From Alloacidobacterium sp035547425 (GTDB lineage Bacteria > Acidobacteriota > Terriglobia > Terriglobales > Acidobacteriaceae), in contig DASZUU010000044.1 of assembly GCA_035547425.1 (NCBI GenBank), positions 43,785 to 107,784 of the forward strand: DNA of 64,000 bases, in the 5' to 3' direction. The stretch's first letter is position 1, and each line of letters opens with the position of its first letter. Of the stretch, positions 33,653-42,597 are shown in pieces. Both the position numbers and the translations under genes were made by a program. The notes under the pieces were generated by a model that saw only the letters and a list, made by a program, of their open reading frames with translations, searched no databases and was not told the origin of the DNA.

Positions 33653-36600
33653 TTAGAAGAACAGCTTAGCTGAGAACTGCAACTGGCGCGGCCCATAAAG
33701 CAGGCTGCTGGTTGAAGTTGGCGTGCCCAGCGGAATGCCCGTGGTCGGTGCGATGCAGCCGCCGGTAATGGATGCGGCGGCGAACTGCGAACACGTGCCG
33801 GAACCGGCATTCACCAGTGAATAGCCGGTGGTATTCACGCTCTGATTGATGCGCTGATTGAGCACGTTGAATGCTTCACCGAGGATCTGGAAATTGATCT
33901 TCTCGGTAATGGGGAAGTTGCGCGTTACCCGGAAGTCGATATTGCGAATTCCAGGGCCCGGGAAAGCGTTGCGGGAGGCAACTTCGTTGGGAACGCGGCC
34001 ATTGGCTGCGGTTCCGGAGCCGGAGCTGATGAGACCACCGGTCACACCTCCATTGGCTCCGCCCTTTGGATATCCGCTCAGACTTGCGGTCACAGGAAAG
34101 CCGGTGCTCTCTGTTGCCGTACCGGAGAAGATGAAGTCATCCAACAGGTGCTTGACGTACCAGTTGTCGCGGAAGAACTGCGGCTGATACACGAGGCTGC
34201 CGACGAAGCGGTTGCGCACGTCAAGATCGGAGCGCCCGTACTCAAGATGCAGATTGTTCGGGTCCAGCGGCGAATCGGAACCGTAGAACGTTCCGTAGGT
34301 TCCGGGAACCTGCGCGGTGTCGAGCGCCTTGGACCAGGTGTAGTTCACGAGCAACTCGAGGCCGTCCTCGAACGGCTTCTTGATCGTGACAGCCATGGAG
34401 TGGTACCAGGTGTTCACAGCGCTGAAGCCGGTATTGAGGGAGCCGATGGTCTGGTCGCGGCGATCGGTGGGCAAGTAGAACGGCAGAGTGAAGGGAGTGC
34501 CGACGGCGTTGCCGCTCTTATCGACTTGCTGGTAGGTTTTGGTGCTGCTCGGGGTCTGGCCTACAAGGTTGGCATCGACAAAGATGGGAAGGTGCAGGCC
34601 GCGTGTGCCTACGTATCCGACTGAGAGAGTGGTGCGCCCGGGCAGTTGCTGTTCGACGCCAAGCTGCATTTCATGCGCCAGGGGCGGCACAAAATTTGGA
34701 TCGAGGCCGTGAAAGCTGGGAATTGGCTTGAAACCGGCAGGCAGCGGCGTCACGGTTGAGGGCGCGCCGCCGAAGCTGGTTGGACTGGGAACTCCGTACA
34801 TCGGGGTTGAATTCAGCGGCGGCCCAGGCGGAGTGAAGAGAACGTTCGGGAAAAGCGGCGCGCCTGTCGGCAGGGCTCCGCCAGCGCTGCCCGCGCCGGT
34901 AAAGCTGTAGTTTGTCTGGAAGACGCCATTTTCTACGCGCATGGCATAGTAGGTGCTTCCCTGATTCAAGGCGCTGAACAGGCCATAGCCGCCGCGAACC
35001 ACGGTTCCCTGCCGGGGGTTCCAGGCAAAGCCGATGCGCGGCTGCACGCGATCAAGAACATTCTTGAGCGTCTGGTTGTAGTAGGTGGTCAGAGCTGTCG
35101 TTGTATTGGGACGCAGAGGCTGAGGAGTGAGCTGCACGTCATAGCGCACGCCAAGATCGAACGTGAGGTCGTGCGTGACCTTCCACGAGTCTTCCGCGAA
35201 GCCATCGATCATCTTCATCCAGAAATCGTCTTTCCCGACGCCCGTGATTTGATCGATGGTCTGCACAAATGTGTCGTAGTGGGTGCCTGCAAGCGGATCG
35301 GAAGCAGAGGCCGGGAAGAAGTCCTGCACCCAGGATACGAAGTTGTCGGAAGGCCCGACGCCCTTGGTATAGCTGTAAAGGCCGCCGCCCTGATAGAGGT
35401 TGATCATCACTTCGTGCACGAGGTTGAGGTCGCCGCCGAACTTCAGCGTGTGCCTGCCGTGCGTGGTCGAGAATACGTCGGTGAACTGATAACGGTGCTC
35501 GTCCGGCTCGGCGGTACGCGGCAGCGCGTTGGGCATGCCGTAGGTCTGCACGTTGGTAAGCGAGACGCTGGGCGCTGGCGCATTGGCTCCGGCGGTTTCG
35601 AGATCGCGCCCCCACTGGAAGCGGACTTCATTTACGGAATGGTCGGTGAGCGCGTCAGTCCATTGCGCCACGACAAAGCGTTCGTGATAGTTGGTAGAGC
35701 CGTTGGTCGTGACCGAGCTGTTTGAGTAAGAAGGACTGGATGCGTAGCTGCTGGGCGAGTGATAGTTGGAGAAGTTGAAGTTGGCGAAGACGTGGTTGCG
35801 ATCGTTGATCTGCCAGTCAAGGCGCGGAAAGAAGATATCCTGTACGCCGGTTCGAGGATAACTGCCGGAAAGGGCCTGCAGATACTTGATGGCGTTGGTG
35901 CACTGGTCGGCGGTGATGGTGCTGGGGCACTGCGCCGGAGTGATGTTGTTTCCGTGATCGCCGTAGGCGCCGGCGGGGGTGAGCGAGATGTTCGCGGTAG
36001 AGCTGTAAAGCACCGGATTGACGCGGCGGAAACCGTCATAGGTGAAAAAGCCGAAGAGCTTGTCCTTGATGATAGGGCCGCCGAGGCTGCCGCCAAACTG
36101 CTGCTGCTGGTGAATTGGCTGTGTGAGCAGCAGCGGGTTATGGTTCGCAATTCCCTGCCCCTTGTTGTATGGATCGAGCGCGTTCAGCGAGGGATAGCGC
36201 AGATAGTAGAACAGGTCGCCGTGGATGTCGTTGGTGCCGGACTTGGTGATCGCGTTGACCTGTCCGCCAGCGGCCTGACCAAACTCAGCGCTGTACGTGG
36301 CGGTGGCTACCTGGAATTCCTTGATGGAGTCGAGGCTATAGATATACGGCGCACCCGATGCGCGGCCACGCGCTTCAGAAAACAGCATCTGGTTGTTGTT
36401 GGCGCCATCTACATAATTGCTGTTATAGAGGCCGGAGATGCCGTGGAAGCTGATAAGCCCGCTGCCACCGTCATTTACAACGTTCGGCGTGAGAAGAACG
36501 AAGTCGTCCCAGCGGCGTCCGTTGACAGGAAGATTCTGCACCAGCTTTTCGCTGACCACCTGCGAGACTTCGGTGCGCTCAGGGTCGAGCAGAGGCGCCG

Positions 36601-36967
36601 CAGCAGAAACCTGCACGGTAGACTGCACGGAAGCCGGCGGCAGAGGCGCATCGACGGTAAGCGTATCGCCGACGTGGAGCACTATGTTTCTCTGCTCAAA
36701 GTTGCTGAAGTTCGGGGCGCTGACGGTGACTGTGTAATGGCCGGGCTGCAGGAATGGGGCTACGTAGCTGCCTGCGTCATTCGCGGTAATGGTGCGGGTT
36801 GCGCCGGTATCGGTATTCGTAATCGTTACGGTTGCATTTGCGATGATTGCCTTGGAAGTGTCTGTCACCGTACCGCTAATTGTGCCTGCGCCGGCGGTCT
36901 GCGCCCATGTGGCGCTACACGATCCAAACAACACTACGAGTAACACCAGCCTCAAAATGGTTTTCAT
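33653..36967 (-). CDS. Oar-like TonB-dependent receptor
   Basis: 1104 residues, intact. Signal peptide (MKTILRLVLLVVLFGSCSATWAQ), a carboxypeptidase-regulatory-like beta domain at about 28-110 (GTISGTVTDTSKAIIANATVTI ... GSYVAPFLQPGHYTVTV), plug region (NLPVNGRRWDDFVLLTPN, GGQVNAITKSGTN) and a large barrel ending QLQFSAKLFF with the terminal phenylalanine of outer-membrane proteins. Acidobacteria carry many of these; the ligand is unknown, possibly oligosaccharides given the rhamnose genes 4 kb away. No TonB box is obvious. It is divergent from a DppC-like permease. Confidence 0.92.
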   Translation of the reverse strand: MKTILRLVLLVVLFGSCSATWAQTAGAGTISGTVTDTSKAIIANATVTITNTDTGATRTITANDAGSYVAPFLQPGHYTVTVSAPNFSNFEQRNIVLHVGDTLTVDAPLPPASVQSTVQVSAAAPLLDPERTEVSQVVSEKLVQNLPVNGRRWDDFVLLTPNVVNDGGSGLISFHGISGLYNSNYVDGANNNQMLFSEARGRASGAPYIYSLDSIKEFQVATATYSAEFGQAAGGQVNAITKSGTNDIHGDLFYYLRYPSLNALDPYNKGQGIANHNPLLLTQPIHQQQQFGGSLGGPIIKDKLFGFFTYDGFRRVNPVLYSSTANISLTPAGAYGDHGNNITPAQCPSTITADQCTNAIKYLQALSGSYPRTGVQDIFFPRLDWQINDRNHVFANFNFSNYHSPSSYASSPSYSNSSVTTNGSTNYHERFVVAQWTDALTDHSVNEVRFQWGRDLETAGANAPAPSVSLTNVQTYGMPNALPRTAEPDEHRYQFTDVFSTTHGRHTLKFGGDLNLVHEVMINLYQGGGLYSYTKGVGPSDNFVSWVQDFFPASASDPLAGTHYDTFVQTIDQITGVGKDDFWMKMIDGFAEDSWKVTHDLTFDLGVRYDVQLTPQPLRPNTTTALTTYYNQTLKNVLDRVQPRIGFAWNPRQGTVVRGGYGLFSALNQGSTYYAMRVENGVFQTNYSFTGAGSAGGALPTGAPLFPNVLFTPPGPPLNSTPMYGVPSPTSFGGAPSTVTPLPAGFKPIPSFHGLDPNFVPPLAHEMQLGVEQQLPGRTTLSVGYVGTRGLHLPIFVDANLVGQTPSSTKTYQQVDKSGNAVGTPFTLPFYLPTDRRDQTIGSLNTGFSAVNTWYHSMAVTIKKPFEDGLELLVNYTWSKALDTAQVPGTYGTFYGSDSPLDPNNLHLEYGRSDLDVRNRFVGSLVYQPQFFRDNWYVKHLLDDFIFSGTATESTGFPVTASLSGYPKGGANGGVTGGLISSGSGTAANGRVPNEVASRNAFPGPGIRNIDFRVTRNFPITEKINFQILGEAFNVLNQRINQSVNTTGYSLVNAGSGTCSQFAAASITGGCIAPTTGIPLGTPTSTSSLLYGPRQLQFSAKLFF

Positions 36968-37134
36968 AGAATATGATCCTTCTTCTTGTGTAACGCTTGC
37001 TTTTTATCTTCCAGTAAAAAGATAAAAACGACGTAAACGGAAAGGCTGCGATACAGGACGAATCCTTGCAGATGGGAAAGTTCGCAGCTCGTTATATAGC
37101 TATATTTTATCGTATCTGGCAAGCGAGGAGCGGC

Positions 37135-38070
37135 ATGGAAGCCCTTTCTATGCCGGGTATTATGCTGCGAAAAAGAGTTTTTTATTGCATTTTCATGCCG
37201 GTATTGCTGCTAATCTCATCTTTGGCCACTTCGTTTTCCAATACTCTTCGCAAACAGCCGCTGGCTGTCTTTGGATTAGCGCTGCTGATCCTGTTTGTAT
37301 TGGTGGCGCTTTTTGCGCCGCTACTGGCGCCGTACAATCCGGCGGCAATTGACTTGAACCATCGCCTGCTGGCACCGGGACGTGCGCACTGGTTCGGTAC
37401 GGATGAGCTGGGACGAGACATTTTTTCGCGCACATTGTTTGGGGCGAGGATTTCGTTACTGGTGGCGACATCCGTTGTTGCATGCTCGCTGTTTCTCGGC
37501 CTGATACTGGGAGGCGCAGCTGGATACTATGGCGGTGCATTTGATACGGCACTCAATATTTTCCTGATGAATGCGTTTCTGGCGCTGCCGGGGATTCTGC
37601 TGGCGATTGCGTTTGTTGCTTTCCTGGGGCCCGGGATGGTGAACCTGATACTCGCGCTTTCTATCGGCGGATGGGTAGGCTACGCGCGGCTGGTGCGAGC
37701 GCAGGTGCTGGCTGTGCGTGAGCGCGAATTTGTAGAAGCCGCGCGTTCCCTGGGAGCAAGCGATTTTCGCATCTTTACGCGGCACATCCTGCCGAATATT
37801 CTGCAGCCGATTATCGTGCAGTCTGCGATTGGTATGGCGGGTGCGGTGCTGGCCGAGGCCACGCTGAGCTTTCTGGGATTGGGCGTTCCTCCGCCGGCAG
37901 CCAGCTGGGGAGCGATGCTCAACGATGGACGGTCGCATCTTTTCGATGCTCCACATCTTGTGATTTTTCCGGCAATTGCAGTGATGCTCTGCGTGCTCTC
38001 GTTTAATTTTCTCGGCGATGCATTAAGAGATTACCTTGATCCACGGACCCGGATGAGCGTTGGGTTGTAG
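37135..38070 (+). CDS. Orphan ABC transporter permease, DppC/OppC-like
   Basis: 311 residues from ATG 37135, chosen for the GAGGAG site six bases upstream. About six transmembrane helices. FGTDELGRDIFSRTLFGARISL is the hallmark OppC/DppC N-terminal signature, and EAARSLGASDFRIFTRHILPNI is the EAA loop that contacts the ATPase. It should pair with a DppB-type permease, two ATPases and a binding protein, none of which is nearby. It may complement a distant operon. Confidence 0.88.
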   Translation: MEALSMPGIMLRKRVFYCIFMPVLLLISSLATSFSNTLRKQPLAVFGLALLILFVLVALFAPLLAPYNPAAIDLNHRLLAPGRAHWFGTDELGRDIFSRTLFGARISLLVATSVVACSLFLGLILGGAAGYYGGAFDTALNIFLMNAFLALPGILLAIAFVAFLGPGMVNLILALSIGGWVGYARLVRAQVLAVREREFVEAARSLGASDFRIFTRHILPNILQPIIVQSAIGMAGAVLAEATLSFLGLGVPPPAASWGAMLNDGRSHLFDAPHLVIFPAIAVMLCVLSFNFLGDALRDYLDPRTRMSVGL

Positions 38071-38080
38071 GAAGATCATA

Positions 38081-38162
38081 TTGTCATCCAAGACAGCGAA
38101 GGACCTGCTCTTATTCATAGAAAGCAGGTCCTTCCGCTTCATTCCAGCGCCAGAATGACAAA
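38081..38162. repeat. REP-like long hairpin between convergent genes
   Basis: Outer arms TTGTCAT / ATGACAA and a perfect 12-bp inner stem GAAGGACCTGCT (38098-38109) / AGCAGGTCCTTC (38123-38134). It separates the permease and rhamnosidase stops and probably terminates both. Parts recur near 24.5 and 29.8 kb. Confidence 0.75.
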
Positions 38163-38182
38163 CACTTATGAGCCTGAGCCCG

Positions 38183-40708
38183 TCACTGCGCTGTGAGTTC
38201 GTAATGGCCGGCTGACTTCAGTACAACAACAACCCGCGTTCCATTTTCAGCGGATACGGCTTCTTCAGTTTTTCCGTTTACGGATACATGCGCATTTGTA
38301 GCTGTCACAGGCACAGATACGTGAGCTTCCGTCCCTGGCGGAATGTCGAGGCTGATGCTTTCGCCGCTGCCATCCTTCTTGATGGAAACGTTCAGCATGC
38401 CGCGTGGCGTCGGCTCCCCGCCTTTCGCCCATGACAGATCGATGAGATCGGGTCGGATATCTACCGTCGAGAAGCCGGCGCCTGTAGCGTGAATACCGAG
38501 CACTTCTTCCATGAGCCATGGCGTTACTCCACTGGACCATCCGTGAGCGAGGCTGACGCGGTATCCGGACATGTTATCGGCCTGCAAGGAACCGTGTGCG
38601 TCGTTTTTATACCACGAGGGATCGTAGCCCTCCCAGAAGCTCGTCGCTCCCTCGTCGAGCATGCCGCCCCAGTATTGACGAATCCAGTCGAGAGCTTCGG
38701 CGCGGTGCCCCATCTTTGCCATCGCGCTGATGACGTAGTAGTTGTAGTACGGCGTGATGATGTAAGCGTTGTATTTGATCCTGCCGACACTCGATAAGGA
38801 AGCCTTCCAGATATCGTTGTATTGCGATGGATCGACAACGCCGGAGAGCACAGCCATTGCGTTTACCTGCCAGCGATTGCCATAGGAATTGGTCTGCTTG
38901 TCGAGCAGATATTCACGGGCTGCCGCCTTGAGCTTGTCCAGTTCCTGGGAGAATGCCTGAGCATTCTGCGTGTCACCCAGTTCATGCAGCAGATAGATGC
39001 CTTGTTCGAAGGCTGCGATGAATTCCAACTGCGTGCCGCGACGCGCTTCCGGAGTATCACCGTTGAGCTCCGGAGACCAGTCAACGAATGGCCACGATTT
39101 ATTGTTGTTGGCGTAGAGGTTGCGCGAGTCCAACTCCTGTTCCATGTATTGCATGAGCTGCACGAGCCGATCATGGAAGGATGCCAGCTGCTGCTTCGAT
39201 CCTGTGTGGCGGTAATATTCGGCTTCGCCGGTAATCCAGAAGGCGGAGTAGCCGGCGATGCCGTTGACGTGCTGTCGCACGGGCGCCGGTCCCATCAGCC
39301 GGTTGAGCGTGTCTTCCATGAGGAAGTGATCGCCGAAAGTGTCATTGATGGTGCGTCCGCTCACATCGAGATCGCCCATCCAGCGGCCGCGATCACGCTT
39401 GGGCGCATCCCAGATATCGTCCTGCATGCAGAGGTGCGCGGTGTATGCGCCGATGGCCCACATCAGATTCAGCTTTGGATCGGAGGACTCGAACGAGCCT
39501 TTGTACTCGACCGGATAGTAGATGAGATCGTTATCGATGGATTTGAAGCGCAGCTTCTGCCCTCCGATGAAGCGCACCAACGCATAGCGGAAGGTGCTCT
39601 TGGGCGCGTATGCGAAGCCATGCGCAGGAATATAGACTGCGTTCATCCCAAGAAAGGGCTGCTTGAACGCTTCGTCTTCGGACTCACCGTATTGCACTGT
39701 GACTTGTGCCGGTGTGTCGGAATCGGAGACAAACCGTAGACGACCGTTTGCGTTGCGGCCAAAGTCGAGAACGATTTGCGGAGACTGCGTATTCTCTACA
39801 AGCGCGGAAGGCAGATCGACAGTAAATTCGCCGCCCGTATTGCCTTGCAGCGCATCGGCGTTCCGGATCGTTCCGACGCCGCCATAGACATGGCTAACAC
39901 GGACCGGACGCAGCGGCTCCTGCGCCAGGAATGACGAGATGCCGTCATAGCCGGGCCAATCATACATGCCAGCATCGGCGTTCCACTGCAGCAGGTCGAT
40001 ATTGCCCTCGATGGAGCCGAGGCTATCGACTGCGGACCAGGAAGCATCATCAAAGCCGGCATTCTGCCAACCATCGGCAGCGCTGGAGGAGGACTTCCAC
40101 TCCTTATTACTGATGACGATGGCTGGGCTGTCGATGCCCCTTGCTGCGCCAACCAGCTTGACTGCAAGAATTCTTCCGGAAGTAAGCTGTGCGGTGATGC
40201 GGCTGTTGTTAAATCCGGGAACTCCGCCGCCGCGTATTGCCTCAATAGCAATCACATTTTGTCCAGCATGCAGAGCGCGGCTTACATCCATCGAGTAGAC
40301 TTTGATTCCGATGGGAGCGTCGAGGTTCTGCTGCGCCTGGTATACCAGCTGCCCATTCACATAGACGCGGACAGAGCGTGGGCCTGCGATGTAGAGGGTT
40401 GCCGCTTGCGGGACTTTTGAGATATGGAAAGCGCGGCGAAAATAGCGTGGCTGGATGTCCTGGTTCCGGCTTAGCCCTTGATAAGAGATTGTGTCGCTCT
40501 TGACTGCATCCTCTGCCGACCAGATGTACTCCTCCGGCAGCGGCTTGTGCGCGGCAGACTCGAGGCGCGGCGAGCTGACATGGCGCGTGGGATCAAGCTG
40601 ATCGACGGGAATTTGCGTAGCCTTTCCATCCTGCGCGAAAAGACAAGGCATCGATAAAGATGCCAGCACGAAACTGCCTGCCACTTTCGGCCACTGTATT
40701 TTTTTCAA
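38183..40708 (-). CDS. Secreted GH78-like alpha-L-rhamnosidase
   Basis: 841 residues from a TTG start at 40708 with a strong GGGAGGG site. Translation is coupled to rhaT by a TTGA overlap. Signal peptide KKIQWPKVAGSFVLASLSMPCLFAQ-like (first about 26 residues), a jelly-roll N-terminal domain (YFRRAFHIS, VRVYVNGQLVYQ), then an alpha/alpha-barrel with SFESSDPKLNLMWAIGAYT and DDIWDAPKRDRGRWMGDLDVSG, the GH78 DxPxRD....GD signature, and a C-terminal beta-sandwich ending SAGHYELTAQ. GH78 enzymes release L-rhamnose from glycans or glycosides. The longer in-frame start overlapping rhaT is not plausible because it lacks a signal peptide. The neighbouring rhamnose importer supports the call. Confidence 0.85.
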   Translation of the reverse strand: MKKIQWPKVAGSFVLASLSMPCLFAQDGKATQIPVDQLDPTRHVSSPRLESAAHKPLPEEYIWSAEDAVKSDTISYQGLSRNQDIQPRYFRRAFHISKVPQAATLYIAGPRSVRVYVNGQLVYQAQQNLDAPIGIKVYSMDVSRALHAGQNVIAIEAIRGGGVPGFNNSRITAQLTSGRILAVKLVGAARGIDSPAIVISNKEWKSSSSAADGWQNAGFDDASWSAVDSLGSIEGNIDLLQWNADAGMYDWPGYDGISSFLAQEPLRPVRVSHVYGGVGTIRNADALQGNTGGEFTVDLPSALVENTQSPQIVLDFGRNANGRLRFVSDSDTPAQVTVQYGESEDEAFKQPFLGMNAVYIPAHGFAYAPKSTFRYALVRFIGGQKLRFKSIDNDLIYYPVEYKGSFESSDPKLNLMWAIGAYTAHLCMQDDIWDAPKRDRGRWMGDLDVSGRTINDTFGDHFLMEDTLNRLMGPAPVRQHVNGIAGYSAFWITGEAEYYRHTGSKQQLASFHDRLVQLMQYMEQELDSRNLYANNNKSWPFVDWSPELNGDTPEARRGTQLEFIAAFEQGIYLLHELGDTQNAQAFSQELDKLKAAAREYLLDKQTNSYGNRWQVNAMAVLSGVVDPSQYNDIWKASLSSVGRIKYNAYIITPYYNYYVISAMAKMGHRAEALDWIRQYWGGMLDEGATSFWEGYDPSWYKNDAHGSLQADNMSGYRVSLAHGWSSGVTPWLMEEVLGIHATGAGFSTVDIRPDLIDLSWAKGGEPTPRGMLNVSIKKDGSGESISLDIPPGTEAHVSVPVTATNAHVSVNGKTEEAVSAENGTRVVVVLKSAGHYELTAQ

Positions 40709-41907
40709 CGAATCCCTCCCTGAAATGCTGTATGCGATGCGGTTGAGGCAACGCCGAGATAATTTCCGTAGCCAACGATGACGGTCGAGCCAATCAGCAC
40801 CACCAGCGTGCATGCAACGAGCAGGCGCGTACGCGTTCCTGCTCCACGCCACTCGTGGAGAGCGATGCCCCAGAGCGTGCTGAAGATGATGATGCTGGCC
40901 ATATGGAGCGTCCAACTGGAAAATTTGAAGCGGCCCATTTGCGTCTCGCCCATGGTGTAAAAGAAAAATTGAAAGTACCAGGTGGTGCCCGCGAGCGCGG
41001 ATAAAAAATAGTTGGCAGTCATGGGGATGGCTGCATGCTCTTCTGCCTGCGTTTGATGCCGGGCGGCAGCTTCGATTCCCGGCGCATCGATTGGATTTTC
41101 GGCAATCAGCTCTTCGCTGCGCCCTGGAAATTGCCCGCGAGTTTTTCTGGACAAATATTGATAACCGGTTCGGTTACGAATATGCAGAATGACGCACCAG
41201 ATGAAATTGGTCGTGAATCCGCCTGCCAGCAGGACAACAAGCACGGGCAAACCCTGCCATAGCGGCGACGTTCCATGTTGCACGGTGATCGTTTTTATTG
41301 GATCGCCGGCGGCCAGGCCATAAGCAAAGCAGGCGCTCATAACTCCTGAAAACGTGGCCACCAGCAGCCCGCGCTTCAAATCGAATTCTTTAATCGCCGC
41401 GCGCTTCTCTTCTTCCGATAATTCGCGCTCTTTCGAGATGCCCGCAGCTCCAGCGACACCGATCCCAACCAGGCATACGGCTACGCCGATAAGGATGATG
41501 ATGCCGGAGCGCGTGCCTAACACCTCGGAGAAAAATTGCCCGCGAAAAATCGGCGGCATCAGCGTGCCGAAGACGGCTGTATATCCGAGAGCAACTGCCA
41601 TCCCCAGCGACATGCCGAGGTAACGCATGGTCAGGCCGAATGTGAGGCCGCCCAGGCCCCATAAAACGCCAAAGAAATATGTCCAGAAAAGGCTTGAGGC
41701 AGGCGCGGCATGCAGAACCGCGAGCAGGTCGCGCGTCATAAGGAGCGCAATTATCCATGGTGCAATAATCCAGCTGAAGACGCCGCCGACGAGCCAGTAT
41801 GTTTCCCAGGCCCAGCGCCGGACGCCGCGAAAAGGAACATAAAAACTGGCAGAAGCAAGTCCGCCCAGCCAATGAAAGAAAACTCCCAGCAGTGGGTTTG
41901 GCCCCAC
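40705..41907 (-). CDS. rhaT: L-rhamnose-proton symporter
   Basis: 400 residues, ten predicted helices. FHWLGGLASASFYVPFRGVRRWAWETYWLVGGVFSWIIAPW and LTMRYLGMSLGMAVALGYTAVFGTLMPPI and TTWYFQFFFYTMGE match E. coli RhaT closely along the whole chain. It is about 55 residues longer, mostly in a central hydrophilic loop (about 240-290). GTG start at 41907 with GAGGAGA upstream. It imports L-rhamnose across the inner membrane. It is the first gene of a two-gene unit with the rhamnosidase; no rhaA, rhaB or rhaD is present. Confidence 0.93.
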   Translation of the reverse strand: MGPNPLLGVFFHWLGGLASASFYVPFRGVRRWAWETYWLVGGVFSWIIAPWIIALLMTRDLLAVLHAAPASSLFWTYFFGVLWGLGGLTFGLTMRYLGMSLGMAVALGYTAVFGTLMPPIFRGQFFSEVLGTRSGIIILIGVAVCLVGIGVAGAAGISKERELSEEEKRAAIKEFDLKRGLLVATFSGVMSACFAYGLAAGDPIKTITVQHGTSPLWQGLPVLVVLLAGGFTTNFIWCVILHIRNRTGYQYLSRKTRGQFPGRSEELIAENPIDAPGIEAAARHQTQAEEHAAIPMTANYFLSALAGTTWYFQFFFYTMGETQMGRFKFSSWTLHMASIIIFSTLWGIALHEWRGAGTRTRLLVACTLVVLIGSTVIVGYGNYLGVASTASHTAFQGGIR

Positions 41908-42098
41908 GAACGTCTCCTCTGCGCCATCTAAATTGCACGTATGGATTGCAAACGCAACAATACTGAGGGAAAAGAGCGAATGTCAACCGAAGATATATTT
42001 CTGGTTTGAAATTCAGCGGACAAAATACAGCTTGCCGCGTAAGCAGTGAAGAAAACTTTTCATGTAAAAAATCGCTGCGTAATGATGCGCAACACGCG

Positions 42099-42584
42099 CT
42101 ACATCTTATAGCGGCCCAGATCCTCATCGTTCAGGTTTTCCAACCAGCGCCGCAGCTCTTCCTGGGTAGCCTGATCGGTGGGGTTCGGAATCACCTTTGC
42201 GACACGCAATACATCTTCATCGACGAAGATGGGGCAATCGGTACGCAGCGCCAGCGCCAGCGCATCCGATGGACGGCAGTCGATGGTGACAGGCTCGCCC
42301 TCCTGCTCCAGCCATAGCACGGCATAGAAAGTATCGTTTTTAAGCTCGGAGACAACAACACGCTGCACGGTTGCGTTCAGGCCGTTTACAAGATTCTTCA
42401 ACAAGTCATGCGTCATCGGCCTGGGCGAGCTCTTTTTCTCGACTTCGAGAGCAATGGCATTTGCCTCATAGAGGCCAACCCATATCGGCAGTACTGTGTC
42501 GCTTTGCACGTCCTTCAAAATGACGATGGGCGCGTTCGTAGCTGGATCGACCATCAGGCCCCGGATTTTCATCTCGATTTCCAT
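42099..42584 (-). CDS. Bifunctional nuclease (DUF151/BFN) domain protein
   Basis: 161 residues. MEIEMKIRGLMVDPATNAPIVILKD, LPIWVGLYEANAIALEVE and PRPMTHDLLKNLVNGLNATVQRVVVSELKNDTFYAVL followed by PSDALALALRTDCPIFVDEDVL form the whole BFN domain. Plant homologues have nuclease activity; the bacterial role is uncertain. ATG 42584, preceded by GGGGGTG, is favoured over the longer frame at 42617, which overlaps miaB. It is 13 bases downstream of miaB. Confidence 0.9.
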   Translation of the reverse strand: MEIEMKIRGLMVDPATNAPIVILKDVQSDTVLPIWVGLYEANAIALEVEKKSSPRPMTHDLLKNLVNGLNATVQRVVVSELKNDTFYAVLWLEQEGEPVTIDCRPSDALALALRTDCPIFVDEDVLRVAKVIPNPTDQATQEELRRWLENLNDEDLGRYKM

Positions 42585-42597
42585 GCGTTCACACCCC

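Noticed and set aside
40709..40915. N-terminal extension of the rhamnosidase frame
   Set aside because: It overlaps rhaT, lacks a signal peptide and ribosome site; the TTG at 40708 has both.
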